Shown piece after piece: positions 1 through 10,882 of a DNA stretch of 64,000 bases. The notes beneath the pieces are model-generated. The model did not search any database and was not told where the DNA came from. It saw only the letters and a program-made list of their open reading frames with translations. Source of the DNA: Thamnidium elegans. Taxonomy: Eukaryota; Mucoromycota; Mucoromycetes; Mucorales; Mucoraceae. Made by a program: the position numbers and the translations under genes. The stretch is from the NCBI GenBank assembly GCA_025201345.1, contig JAIXMG010000021.1:1-64000 (forward strand), given 5' to 3'. The stretch's first letter is position 1; the number at the start of each line of letters is the position of its first letter.

Positions 1-620
1 AAAGTAAGATCCAAGGGAATTCAAGTACAAAATAAAATAAAGTAATAAAGATAAAATAAAAGAGCTTGATTTTAAAGGTCTTTTATAAAATAAAGGAAGT
101 ATAAGATTAAATTGTTTACAAAAAGTGAATTATATTTTATTAAATAAAAGTTGAAGGTATTTATATCATTTTTAGTTTTCTTAATTAGGTTTTTAAATTT
201 ATAACAACCATGGAGGTTTGATTTCTTGTGTTAGGACAACAAGGACGATCCTTGTTAACATTATTTTATCAGAAAGAGGTAGTTTGTGTAACAATGTTAA
301 TCAATCGATAGTGTGGTAAAGTGTAAAATGAGTATAATAAGGTAATAGTAAGAAAAGTGAGCACCAGTTCCTGTTTTATAAGTAGAACGACTTAAGTAAA
401 TAAAGAAAATAAAGGGTTTTGGTAAAAAGTACAATGGAAGGTAAGATCCAAGGGAATTCAGGAACAAAATAAAATATAAAGTAAAGGTAAAAATAAAAGA
501 GCTAATTTAAAGGTCTTTTATAAGTTAAGAGAAGTATAAGATAAAGTTGTTTACAAAATGTGAATTGAATTTTTATTAGAGTATGATTTTTTAATGGTTA
601 TTTATATTATTTTAGATTAT
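1..620. repeat. Direct repeat pair of about 180 bp (1-180 and 440-620)
   Basis: The first ~180 bases recur at 440-620 in the same orientation with scattered differences. Both copies carry the landmark GATCCAAGGGAATTCA near their left end and end in a run resembling TTTATATNATTTTTAG. Between the copies lies an inverted repeat (AACAAGGA / TCCTTGTT with a 3-base loop, 238-256) and a block at 309-380 that recurs in pieces at 2347-2367 and 2722-2770. No protein is encoded. The layout suggests ends or decayed copies of a mobile element, but no family could be assigned. Confidence 0.6.
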
Positions 621-1504
621 TACAAAAAAGGTATTATTTTAAGTTAACGTTTAAAAGACAATCCTTGTTAAGGAGGATCCTCTTCAACGAGCGTCCTTCT
701 TGAATTTGTGACACCACAAAAATTGTAAGTCACTATGTAACAGTAGTAAAAAGATGACCTTTTATTGAGTTTATATTTTAAAGTAATTTATATCTAAATT
801 GAAGTAGTACACAGCTTATTCTATTTTAGCTGTGACAATCTGACAATTCTGACTTTTTAATAATTCTTTTTACAACACTTCCGACTTTTTACTTTCAGAT
901 AAACTAAATTATCTTACTCTAAAACTTTAGTATCTTTTTCATTATACTTTACTCTTTTTATCTTAAAACAAATTATAGAATTAAAATCTTAGTATCATCT
1001 ATTTCTCTTTCCGAGAAATCATGGGTAAGAATAACCGATCCCATTACATATATTCAGATATAAAAACCCCTAAAAATTGCTTTAAATAAAAATCAATCAT
1101 ATTATAACATAAATTCACTGACTATAACTTGAAGTATTTTACCAAGTATACTATTATTTTTCTTTATAATAACTTTTATAACTTTATTTTCCCTTTGATT
1201 CCCTTGAAAACAAGTATATTAATAATATATTTCATTGTACTTTTATATTTATTTTATCAATTATATTTTTTTACTTCATTTTCTCTCTTTGGATTCGTCT
1301 CCTTATATATTATAATATATATTTATATAAAAACGACGTGGTGCTCACTATTTAAAACTGGATATACTAGAGAGAAATGTTTTTATTTCTATGATATAAG
1401 GTATTTATTATTTTATTGTTAACATCAATTTTGTCAATATATAAAAAAATACTTGTGGTGTATAAAATTGGACATATATCCACTCTCTGCATATTTACTA
1501 TTAT
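621..1504. other. AT-rich stretch without recognisable genes
   Basis: Very AT-rich sequence with only short low-complexity reading frames (F/Y/I/L-rich), none with coding character. A segment near 1340-1420 resembles one at 2367-2420, so it is probably decayed repeat. Nothing else was recognised. Confidence 0.5.
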
Positions 1505-2051
1505 TGTTGTATCTACGTAATATATGTAACAATATCGAATTAGACATAGATTATACAAGTACTCATATTCTCATATAGTCACTTACATAATCTATATACA
1601 ATTAGACTATTTCTACTTATATGACTCAGATACCTCTTAGCGTTCTATCGATTGAATATAAATTTATTAAAGACTGTTAATACTAATTGAATAACTAAGA
1701 TAACTGGTTTACATAAATAATTGTCACATCATTTATAATCCACAAGCCTCTATCTGTTATTATTTAGCCGTGAAGCCAATTATAAAGATAATAGGCATCG
1801 CTGCTATTATAATTAACCTTCTGAAGAAACTATTTCTATATTCAAATTGCTCATATTTGAATGGCTTGCTAATACTGTCTAAGTTTCACATCTTATGATA
1901 AGCGTCTATTTAAATCCAAAATGTATATAAGACACACACATTTTCTTATAATAAAAACCATTACCTTTTTAAAGTCTGATAATTTTCTGTTATTATATTT
2001 TATTTTTTGTATTTTGATATTTACTTTTATTTTATAACCGTCAATATCACA
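1505..2051 (+). mobile_element. Solo LTR, family here called LTR-R (547 bp), with ATTAT target-site duplication
   Basis: The segment begins TGTTGTATCTACG and ends CGTCAATATCACA, so it has the TG...CA ends of a long terminal repeat. It is flanked directly by ATTAT on both sides (1500-1504 and 2052-2056), the 5-bp duplication expected of LTR-retrotransposon integration. A TATA-like GTATATAAG lies near 1922, about 130 bases from the right end, as in an LTR promoter. Related copies lie at 8035-8477 (minus), 8992-10093 (plus) and, more diverged, 8478-8635 with 10094-10294. No internal gag-pol region is attached, so this is a solo LTR left by LTR-LTR recombination. Confidence 0.82.
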
Positions 2052-2893
2052 ATTATACAATTAATTCCTTGTTTACATGTTTTTTATTTTATGTTACTAA
2101 TTGAAAAATTACCATTCATTTATATTTTTTTTCTATTATTTTTATTATTCTTTATTTCTTTTTTGTTTTTAATTGCAACATTAATGTTATCGTTATTTTT
2201 TGTTAACATTTTATTTATTTATCTTTTTTATGTATTTTTTTATGTTTAATTTTAATAAGAAACATTTCTCAGAAGACTCTCTAGCTATCTCCTTTTTTAA
2301 AGAATTTATAAATTATCTATCTCAACAGTACCACATTGTATCAATAGTGTGGTAAAGTGTAAAAAGAGTATAATGAGAAATGTTTTTGTTACTATGATAT
2401 AAGATATTTACTTTTTTACAATTAACCTCTATTTCCGTATTTTTTAAAAAAACATATATTATCTTCTAATTTATAAATATATTAAGTATCAATATAAATT
2501 TAATTGTACTTATAATAAACAATATTTTTATCTTAGTTTTCATGTTGATTATTTAAATAAAATTTCTTATATCTGTTCTGCTATTATTACAAAATATATT
2601 TTATATTAAAAGTTTCTGGGTTATTTTTTTTTTTATTATATCATTACATTTTATTTATTTTATTTTTATTTTCTGTTTTTGTAGATTATTGAATATTTTA
2701 ACTTCATAAAAAACATTTCTCAATAAGGTAATGGTAAGAAAAGTGAGCACCAGTTCCTGTTTTATAATGTTACGTTCGGTTTAATAAGACTTTTATTTCT
2801 TTGAGGGAAATAAAAGGAGAGAAGTATAGTTTAAAGAATAAATTATACTTTAGTGAGCACCACGTTATTCTTATTATACTGTTACGTTCGGTT
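2052..2893. repeat. Mosaic of short repeats, including a duplicated TGTTACGTTCGGTTT
   Basis: No gene was recognised. TGTTACGTTCGGTTT occurs at 2767-2781 and again near 2880-2894, about 113 bases apart, each preceded by similar TTATAMT sequence. Each copy is preceded by a GTGAGCACCA block (near 2743 and 2851). Parts of 2347-2420 and 2722-2770 repeat sequence seen at 309-380 and 1340-1420. This looks like overlapping decayed LTR-type insertions. Confidence 0.5.
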
Positions 2894-3243
2894 TGTGGAG
2901 AAATACTTTGATTTAACACAGAAAAATTAATAAAAACAGGTGAATAAGATTAAATGTCTAATAACGTTTATTTCTTATTTTAACTGTAAAAATCAATCCC
3001 GGTAAAAGGGATTGCTAACTATGATTTCTTATTTATAGTCTTTTGCAATAGTGGTCACACTATTGTGATTGATCGTTACACGTAGATTTGGTCTAGTGAT
3101 TTTTATAGCCTGAGGATCTTGATTTCTAGATCCTGCGTTTTTTTTAAATATAAGGTTCATTTTGATACCTAACGTTTGTTATGTTTTATAATCGATGGTT
3201 CATCGATTACTATATATTTTATTTTATGTGTGATTTTATCACA
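2894..3243 (+). mobile_element. Solo LTR-like repeat, family here called LTR-X (350 bp), uninterrupted copy
   Basis: Begins TGTGGAGAAATAC and ends TTTTATCACA. The same sequence is found split at 7972-8034 (plus) and 8701-8991 (minus), where it is flanked by a clear AACAT target-site duplication; that defines the ends of the family. It contains a TATA-like AAATATAAGG near 3150. The flanks of this copy (CGGTT and TTAAT) do not match, so it may be a rearranged or one-sided remnant. It serves as the empty-site reference for the LTR-R insertion in the other copy, because the junction GATTAAATGTCTAATAACG is intact here. Confidence 0.72.
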
Positions 3244-3450
3244 TTAATATTGAATCTAGCTAAAATTAAATACCTTATCATGTATTGCTCTTTCTTATTC
3301 AAATTCCAGAATCTTTTGCTCTCGTTTTCTCCAGCATTCTTTAATATTGTACCAACACTCTTACTCCCAAACAACGCAGGGTCTTCTTCCTATATTGATA
3401 AGTAAATACAATAAATTAGTAACTTTAATGGTATAACAGTTGCTCTCGGT
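3244..3450. other. AT-rich spacer
   Basis: An open frame from 3181 to 3405 starts inside LTR-X and runs out into unrelated DNA. Its first residues are identical to those of a frame at 8500-8763 only because both begin in LTR-X. No gene is supported here. Confidence 0.5.
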
Positions 3451-3886
3451 TAATTCTTGGTACACCATCATTTACACCACCAGTGCCAATTTAGCGAAAT
3501 TCCTGCATCGACACCACCATATCATAAAGAAATAATTAGACATTTGATAGTATAAAAAGTACTTGCTTGTATATGAGTTCATTGTTAAAAAAAAAGAAAG
3601 GAAAAAAAAAGATGGAATAAATAGGTGATTTTAATCATGATAAAAAGGCGTTTATTCAACTATGATAAAATGAGGTTTATTCAACCATGATAAAACGAGG
3701 TTTATTCAACTATGATAAAAAGGATTTATTTAATCATCGTGATATTTATATTACAATTTCCTTTCTCACGATATTAAAAAAAAGTCGTTTTTACATGTAA
3801 AGTTCCTGCCATTGTAAATGGTGGTGCGCCAAAAAAAAATACGTCATAAATTGACACTGGTGGTGTACCAAGGATTTATTACTTCT
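3451..3886 (+). mobile_element. Non-autonomous TIR element (MITE-like), copy 1
   Basis: The left end GGTTAATTCTTGGTACACC and the inverted GGTGTACCAAGG near 3867-3880 form imperfect terminal inverted repeats, each followed by a CACCAGTG(C/T)CAATTT block. The body carries TTTACATGTAAAGT and a GCGCC-A(n)-TACGTCA block that recur at 50126-50468 (reverse orientation) and 62862-62957. No reading frame for a transposase is present, so the element would be mobilised in trans. Exact ends are uncertain because the right side may be composite. Confidence 0.6.
3650..3724 (+). repeat. 25-bp tandem repeat, about three copies, inside the TIR element
   Basis: The unit GTTTATTCAACTATGATAAA plus five bases repeats head to tail about three times with small changes. 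A degenerate unit precedes it and another follows (GGATTTATTTAATCAT). A single unit of the same kind is found in the related remnant near 62870-62895, which supports it as part of the element body. Confidence 0.7.
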
Positions 3887-4002
3887 TGAGTTGCTGCTTA
3901 AATGGTTTCTACTTTTCTCATCAGCTGACTCACAAGTGTAATCTTACCACGCACGGTTTTCAAAACATTTTTCTTTTCAATGTCAATTAGCTCGCGTTTA
4001 CT

Positions 4003-5606
4003 AACACCAAGGCGAGAAATAGCGCTAAATTTAGCGCTGTTGCTAAGCACTGGTGCTTGGTTTAGCGCTAGCGCTTCAGTTACGACTAACGCTTGGCTGA
4101 TCACTATCGCTAGATTAAGCGTTGGCTCACATTTAAAAAAAAAACAGCATTACGACGGTATGGAATTAATCAGGTCATGGTATAAAATATTTATTCAATA
4201 ATATAATAATTATAGCACATTTTGTAATAAATATTTATATATTCAGGTATATATAAAAAAAAAGAGAGATTCTGAAAAAAAGCGAGCATTTTTATTATTT
4301 ATTTATATGTGAATGTATATATTAAGAAATGGAAGGGTATATGTGTATATTATAGTTTGTTATTATATTTTGATACGGACAATAATAAAAAAAGAAAAAA
4401 AAAGGGAATGGACACTTGTGGAATAAGACAATACCTATATAAAAAAAAAGAGTCAGAATAAGCTATTATTAAGTTTGAATCAAATGAAATAATTACCTTT
4501 TAGCAAAATTTATTAAAGTAAATACCCTTTAAGCAAGCAGTAATAGAAATAAAAAATATATAGAATAGAAATAATAGAATATTAGATATATGTAGTTGTC
4601 TTCATAATTTATACTTAATAGCATTACCTGATTTCAAAGAATGAGATGAGTTACAACATGGCGAAAACCTATATAAGTAAAGTTCAAGAGAACTTTTATT
4701 TTATTTTATTAAGAAAAATTGATAAAAGAAAAAAAATAAAAGGAAAGGAAAAGCAATTAAAAAAAAACGAAATATTTATACTAAAAAAAAAACGAATCCC
4801 CAGTGTTATTAATCTCGGGATTCGCCGACATTATTTCAACTGTTGGTTTAATTCAAAAGACTGACTTGATAAATAAACAAGTTGGGTCGTCCAATTGGTA
4901 CTATGTCATTTTGTCTTCGACAGCTTTCGATCAAGACATGTTCAAAAATGCCAGCAAGATAAACGACTTGTAATAGTAGTGTAAATTATTTCGTTTGTCT
5001 TAAAAAAAAAAGATATATTTTTGCCTTTTAAAAAAAAGGAGCTTCTACTTCGATAGTGATTTGCAAATTATTACGAGATAGGCTTATTATAAAAAATTCA
5101 GTATATGTACAATAAATTAGAATTACATCTTTATTATTTACCATATTTTATGGAGTTAGCAGTAAGGTCTTTTTTTATTGTTGTAACTAACGGTCGTAAT
5201 ATTCATTTAAAAAAGTAAAATAGTTATAAAGTAGTTGAATAGAGTGAAGCTTGAAAAAAAAAACGCATAGTTTATAAAGTCTTTTATTAAGCGGAAGATA
5301 AAATAACAATATGTCAAACGGTACATAAAAAAAAAAATTCAGTGTTAAATTTAGCGCTAGCGCTTCACCAAGCGTTGAAATGGTTTTTTTTTCAAAAACA
5401 TAATTTTTACTAGTATTTCTTTTTTATTTTATTTTATTTTTTTGTGAAAAAAAGCTAACCCTGAGCTTGAAAAGATGGGGTTCCAATTTCCAGTGATTTT
5501 TTTTTTTCACCTGCTTAAAATTAGCGCTAGTGCTTCCCCAAGCATTCCAGTGCTTGTACAAGCACCAGTGCTTAATATTTAGCGCTATTTCTCGCCGTGG
5601 TGTAAA
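4003..5606. mobile_element. 1.6-kb element with terminal inverted repeats built from AGCGCT/AAGCACT palindromes
   Basis: The left end ACACCAAGGCGAGAAATAGC and the reverse complement of the right end (ACACCACGGCGAGAAATAGC) match, and both continue into CTAAAT and an AAGCACTGGTGCTTG block. The ends are full of palindromes: AGCGCTAAATTTAGCGCT at 4021-4038 is a perfect 18-bp one, and AGCGCTAGCGCTT occurs on both sides. The interior is AT-rich with one 72-codon, lysine-rich frame (4646-4864) that looks non-coding. A short hairpin GAATCCC/GGGATTC lies near 4796-4827. Flanking duplications are not obvious. The most likely explanation is a non-autonomous DNA transposon. The minus frame at 3898-4104 overlaps the left end and may be a relic of a target gene. 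Confidence 0.6.
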
Positions 5607-6966
5607 TAATATACTCTAGGACATATAGAAAATATCTCCTTTATAATAATAAAACAAATATACAGTAATAATACTCTATATCTTGTAATGACAATCCTTT
5701 AATTATATAAAATATAATTATACGGGAAAAAGTTCTAGTCAGAAATATATAAATAAAATATAAGGAACGTTTCATCAACCTACTCATAACATATCCAATA
5801 AGGACGATTCGACCACCCTGTCATTATTAAAAACAAGGTGGAGATTACCGGAAGGACATGTTATCCGGTCAAGGGGATTGGATCAAAGAATATTTATAGT
5901 CAATTCGAAAGAGTAGAATATATATATTTGAAAGTGAGAAGGTTGAGTCTAGATATTGACCCGAACCTATCATAACAATAAGATCAGGTACCGATTACGG
6001 TTGTCAAGAAGTATAAAAAGGGATTATTATTTAGTTTAGCAGAATTCTTTAGTTTATTTTTAATTAATAAATTTCTCTAAGTTTTATCTCGATAATTTAT
6101 CGTCTAATTTACTTCAATTCCAACAATACTGATATATTGTTAAATATGAGTCCTATAATTTCGTTAAAAATAAAAAAAGATGGTTTTTTATTACTTTGTG
6201 AAATATACAATAGAAAATAAGTCTTAGTTGTGATTGTTTTTATTTTAGATGAAAAAGAAGGATGTATTTATACTAAAGGGGTTATACAATTAGCCATTCT
6301 AATTGTAGAGTAAGAAAAGTCAGTTTTAAATATCATAAGGATTATGGTTAATCCTTATTGATAATCCGATTGGTTTGTTATCTGGATTGGTTTAAGCATT
6401 TATGCGCATTGTGTTTAATTGGTAGTTCTTATTATTAAAATGGCAGTTGCCCTGTCATTGATAATAATAATGGATGATTGTTTAGGATAATTCTATATTG
6501 TATTATTAATCGTCTATGATTAATAATGTTTAGTTTTGATGTGCTATATCGTAATAATATCGAAGATTAAGAGGGATATATAGTCTGTATATATCAATTT
6601 GCAAAAGGAAGGTTATTTTATATAAAAGTGCGATCTGAATTCAATGACCGTTGAATGTGTTTAAATATATCCGCTTATAACTTATTGTGCTTGGGAAAAT
6701 ATTATATAATCTGAGCCTGGTAAAATAGGTGACGTTTTGTGTAAAAGGGAAAATGGTGATTTTTCTGGTGTATCACAAATATTCTAAATAAGTTCTTTTT
6801 TACCAGAGGTAAATTAAAATACTAATTCAAATGTTAACTATTCTTATAATTATTTGCCTCCTCGACAATTTATTTACATTTTTATAACATCCGTCGTAAA
6901 AATCTTCTGGCAGCCAGAAGACTATTAAGAATGCAAGAAGAATAAGAAGGTTTTATTAAGGAGCAA
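5607..6966. other. Gene-free AT-rich stretch
   Basis: No coding region was recognised. A TATAAAAAGGG motif near 6012, after a comparatively GC-rich patch (5780-6000), resembles an LTR promoter region, but no paired ends with target duplication could be fixed. Confidence 0.4.
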
Positions 6967-8034
6967 ATGAAAGACAGTGAAAATAATGTTGGGGAAAATG
7001 AAGAATCAATTGAAGGAGAAAAAAATCAAGAAAGTGAAGAAGAAAGTCAAGATGACGATAAAGAAGAAAGTCAAGAAGGTGATAAAGAAGAAATAACCTA
7101 TGGTTCTATTTATCAAGACTTCAGATATTATGAAGCAAATGAAAGAAAATCACAAGATTTAAAATTCAAGTTTGAGAACAATTTTAATATAATGAGAGAA
7201 GAAGATAAATGGTATTTATCCACTGGAAAATGCGTGGAGGATGAACTGTATGCATTTGGGATGCAACGTGTTGAAGGGCATCCCAGCCATTCCTTTATCA
7301 TCGATATCAGTGACAAGAACTATACCAAATATAATGTTTTTAGTAATAATGAACTGAACAAAATCAAGTCATATAATACAAGGAAAGATCTCGAATGGAT
7401 ATATCTCTACGTAAATATCTAAATAGCTTTAACAAGACCACCGCAGATGAAATTCGCCGTGAGATATCTAAGCCTCAAGAGTTTGACCAAGGATACAACC
7501 GTGAGCTTGATGGAAATTTCGATTCGATAAGACGGATATCCTTTTATATTATAAATTAAAACATTATTTAAAATACATCATAAATAAAATGTTGATCTTT
7601 ATCCAGAACTAAAAGGTTTGCTCTTGTGATAAAATAATTTATTTTATATATATAATTCTGATTTATTTATATCTATAGAATATAAAGACGATATGTTAAT
7701 TTTAAAAATGTAGTATATCCGATAATATAAAAAGATATATTTATTGAAAATAATTGATTAAGGGATCATAGATATCCTTCTAAGGCATTCGATTTATACG
7801 CTATTAAGATTATATGAATCAAACAAACTGAAAAAGCCCCACAGAGAATCGTGGTATTTATCTCATGTATGGCATTTTATTGATAGTGCGTTTGACAATT
7901 TAGAAAATATCGATGTTCTAAGGTAAGTAAATCATTGAACTAGTCGAGCTTTTACATTTTACTATTAACATTGTGGAGAAATACTTTGATTTAACACAGA
8001 AAAATTAATAAAAACAGGTGAATAAGATTAAATG

Positions 8035-8477
8035 TGTGATATTGACGATTATGCTAATAAGAGTAAATATCAAAAAAGAAAAATAAAGAAAATAAACGTA
8101 GAATTTATCAGACTTTAAAAAGGAATTGTTGTTTTTATTAATGAAATAATGTGTGCCTTATATACAAAATAAGTTAAATAAGCGCTTATCCACTTAATAT
8201 GAAACATGGTGGCTTTTCTAAATAAAAGATCCAGGATAGAGGCTTGTTCATTCAAAATAATTGGGGCATTATTTATGAACCAGTTATCTGTCCTTGATAA
8301 GAATTAAAACAGTCTAATGCTTATATAATCGATAAAAGAGAACAATAGAAGGTGTCTGAGTAGATATATGTAATATACAACATTTGTGTATAACTTATGT
8401 AAGCAATATGTGAGAACATATACTTGTATAGGTTATGTATAAATTTGTATCATTGAATATACTACGTAAGTACAACA
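8035..8477 (-). mobile_element. LTR-R copy inserted into LTR-X (AAATG duplication), minus orientation
   Basis: On the minus strand it starts TGTTGTACTTACGTAG at 8477 and ends TATCACA at 8035. The left flank is AAATG (8030-8034). The matching AAATG is found next to the other LTR-R arm at 8987-8991 (read on the minus strand), not at 8478, which shows that the intervening 8478-8991 was inverted after insertion. It has an internal deletion relative to the 1505-2051 copy, near 8210. Confidence 0.78.
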
Positions 8478-9259
8478 CTGAGGTTGCTGTGTAACCACCT
8501 CAGATATATTTGGAGTGATATCTTGCGTTAGTTTTTATGGTTAAATACCACAACAACCTTTTTCTGTCTGATAAAACTTTCTGTTCTTTTTTATTTTTTC
8601 TTTTATTTTTTGATATTTTATCGTTAAATATCACACAATTATTATTCTTATATTTACTTGAACTGACACTAGAACATTCTTGACTGGAACAGATAATGTT
8701 TGTGGTAAAATCACACATAAAATAAAATATATAATAATCGATGAACCATCGATTATAAAACATAACAAACGTTAGGTATCAAAATGAACCTTATATATAA
8801 AAAAGCGCAGGATCTAGAAATCAAGATCCTCAGGCTATAAAAATCACTAGACCAAATCTACGTGTAACGATCAATCACAATAGTGTGACCACTATTGCAA
8901 AAGACTATAAATAAGAAATCATAGTTAGCAATCCCTTTTACCGGGATTGATTTTTACAATTAAAATAATAAATAAACGTTATTAGACATTTTGTTGTACT
9001 TACGTAGTATATTCAATGATACAAATTTATACATAACCTATACAAGTATATGTTCTCACATATTGCTTACATAAGTTATACACAAATGTTGTATATTACA
9101 TATATCTACTCAGACACCTTCTATTGTTCTCTTTTATCGATTATATAAGCATTAGACTGTTTTAATTCTTATCAAGGACAGATAACTGGTTCATAAATAA
9201 TGCCCCAATTATTTTGAATGAACAAGCCTCTATCCTGGATCTTTTATTTAGAAAAGCCA
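8210..9259. repeat. Perfect-looking 268-bp inverted repeat flanking a 514-bp centre
   Basis: 8210-8477 and 8992-9259 are reverse complements over their whole length as far as I can read, with no mismatch noticed. Both are LTR-R sequence in opposite orientations. The centre (8478-8991) holds part of LTR-X, the end of an intron and a short exon, all in inverted orientation. Such arms can mediate inversion and could form a hairpin or cruciform. Their identity suggests recent homogenisation. Confidence 0.85.
8478..8635 (+). mobile_element. One end of a third LTR (AATTG duplication), carried in the inverted centre
   Basis: The segment ends CGTTAAATATCACA at 8635, like LTR-R, and abuts CAATT (8636-8640). 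That is the minus-strand AATTG, which recurs at 10295-10299 at the other end of the insertion. Before the inversion it would have joined the segment now at 10094-10294. It starts with an imperfect hairpin, CTGAGGTTGC...ACCACCTCAG (8478-8503). Confidence 0.6.
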
Positions 9260-10093
9260 ATTAGAAAGATAATAAGCATTGCCGCTTGTTATATCTACGT
9301 ATTATATTTCAATAAATACTAATTTATATATACTTATACAAGTCATATCCTCATAGAAAGACATCCATACTTGCATAGATTTGATATCATAATATAAATT
9401 AAAATAAAATTATAAATTACTGATACATTGTAAATTAATATTATAGAAAATAATTATAATAGCAACTTCCTATGATTAAGTTTCCAAATAACTTAGTCAT
9501 GCTTTTTTTGATTGATTTTTTTAAAGAAAAAAAAAATATGAGATGTTTGAAGCTTGCGAAATATCTCACCTTATCTCTTAATAATTATTCACGGTAACTA
9601 GAAATCTTCCTCATATGTCACTTACATAAGCTATACACAAAATCACAGTATTTATTTACAAATTAATCTCAGATATATTCTATTGTTCTATCGCTTTGAT
9701 CATAAAACTAGAAGACTGCTTAAACTCTTGACAAACAGAAGATAACTGGTTTACATAAATAATTGTCACATTATTTATAATCAACAAGCCTCTATCTTAC
9801 GTCTTTTGTTAAAGAAGCCAATTAGAAACATAATACGCATCGCTGCTACTGTAATTGACCTTCTAAAGAATCTATTTATCTTTCCAAATTGCTCATTCAT
9901 TAATGTCTCGTTGAAACTGTCCAAGTTTCACATTAATGATAAGCGCTTATTCAATCTATAATATGTATATAAGGCACACACTTTTTCATTAATAAAAACA
10001 ACAATCTATTCTTAGTCTGATAATTATCTAGTTATTTTACTTTTTTATTTTATTTTTTGATATAACTTTTATTTTATAACCGTTAATATCACA
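8992..10093 (+). mobile_element. Composite LTR-R sequence, plus orientation
   Basis: It starts TGTTGTACTTACG and ends GTTAATATCACA. It is about twice the length of the solo copy at 1505-2051 and contains a second LTR-like start TGTTATATCTACG at 9287, plus about 220 bases of extra AT-rich sequence (~9385-9605). The right half (9590-10093) is collinear with 1560-2051, including GTATATAAGGCACACAC. No matching target duplication was found (CTCAG on the restored left, ATATC on the right), so it is probably nested or recombined. Confidence 0.65.
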
Positions 10094-10294
10094 ATATCTT
10101 GTTATAGAAATGATGTGTTTATATAATTGTGTCACTTCAATAACTTGTTACACTAATACTTTGTGATTACATTTATCTCGTCGATATATAGAATAGTAAT
10201 AAGATCTAAGTAATATGTAGCTAATATTACATTTGTGTAGTTTTGAGTAAAACTATGTATAAATTATATTACTGTATATTACTTGGATACAACA
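10094..10294 (-). mobile_element. Other end of the third LTR, interrupting an exon
   Basis: On the minus strand it starts TGTTGTATCCAAGTAATATA at 10294, resembling the LTR-R start. It is followed on the plus strand by AATTG (10295-10299), the same five bases that border 8635. Removing everything between the two AATTG copies puts a short upstream exon in frame with the large exon ending at 10882. Confidence 0.65.
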
Positions 10295-10882
10295 AATTGT
10301 TTAATCGGAGGTATCGAAGTACGTGAAAGAAAAAAGATGGGTTACCGATGTGATATGATTTTTTGTGAAAATAGAATTGGCCATGATGATAGTATTGAAT
10401 ATGGAGCGTCAGAAACGGGAAATATGTATGATGGGGACCAAGGCACCAAAAGACTAGAAGAAGGATCTAAAAAGTTACCTGAATGTCTGAAAGATATGTT
10501 GGATTATTTGTTGATTAAGAAAGACGAAAGAACAAAAATACAAACAGTTGGATTCATTCATTCTGGCTTGGAATCTTTTTTTATGACGGCTGATCGACCA
10601 AAGAAATGCATAACAAGAATTACGAAATCAAACCAAGTTCATATATCTAATGATGTATCTAACTTTGGTGCTACTGTCTTACCAGCAATTTATTCGGCTT
10701 GGATTGCGAAAGAGGTTGTAAAAAATTTACAAGCTGTATTACATGAATGTGCGGATCGTAATGATACGGAAGATTCAATCTGGCTTGATGATTATTGGGA
10801 TAAAGAAAGAGATAAAGATGCTACACCCGAAACCTCAACCTCAAACGATATTCGTAATAAAAAAATCAAAACAACGAAATAA

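Larger units (their letters stand above)
7972..8991. mobile_element. LTR-X copy 2, inserted in an intron (AACAT duplication), now in two pieces
   Basis: The left piece is 7972-8034 (plus) and the right piece is 8701-8991 (minus). Together they rebuild the same ~350-bp sequence as 2894-3243. The host flanks are AACAT at 7967-7971 and, on the minus strand, AACAT at 8700-8696. The element sits inside a GT-AG intron of the gene described at 6967-10882. The two pieces are separated and one is inverted because another LTR inserted into this one and recombined. Confidence 0.78.
6967..10882 (+). pseudogene. Uncharacterised multi-copy family gene, copy 1, split by nested LTR insertions and an inversion
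   Basis: The function is not recognised. Pieces in order: a first exon with a very acidic start (E/D/K/Q-rich, about 45 residues) followed by a conserved block (6967 to ~7390); a +1-shifted continuation (~7392-7558); an exon around 7769-7922 ending in the donor AG|GTAAGT; a short exon now inverted at 8683-8636; and the last exon 10300-10882 with the motif KKMGYRCDMIF. If the LTRs and the inversion are undone, the intron 7923-7971 plus 8700-8684 has GTAAGT...TTCCAG ends. The exon 8683-8636 then joins 10300 onward in frame across the AATTG duplication. A one-base shift near 7395 means the copy is probably dead. Related sequence lies at 48940-49400, 50571-52241 and, more distantly, 61484-62786. 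Confidence 0.72.

Noticed and set aside
1129..2249. Short F/Y/I/L-rich frames at 1129-1422, 1367-1558 and 2007-2249
   Set aside because: Low-complexity translations of AT-rich repeat DNA, several starting at non-ATG codons; no conserved motif.
3650..3724. CRISPR-like array of 25-bp repeats
   Set aside because: The repeats are head to tail without spacers, in a eukaryotic genome, and belong to a MITE body.
3181..8763. Two open frames (3181-3405 plus, 8500-8763 minus) with the same first 19 residues, suggesting a small gene family
   Set aside because: The identical part lies entirely inside the LTR-X repeat. Beyond its end the two frames run into unrelated DNA, one of them an inverted exon and another LTR.
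8035..10093. A DIRS-type retroelement, suggested by inverted LTRs
   Set aside because: The 5-bp duplications and restored flanks show separate solo LTRs plus an inversion. No recombinase or reverse transcriptase is encoded.
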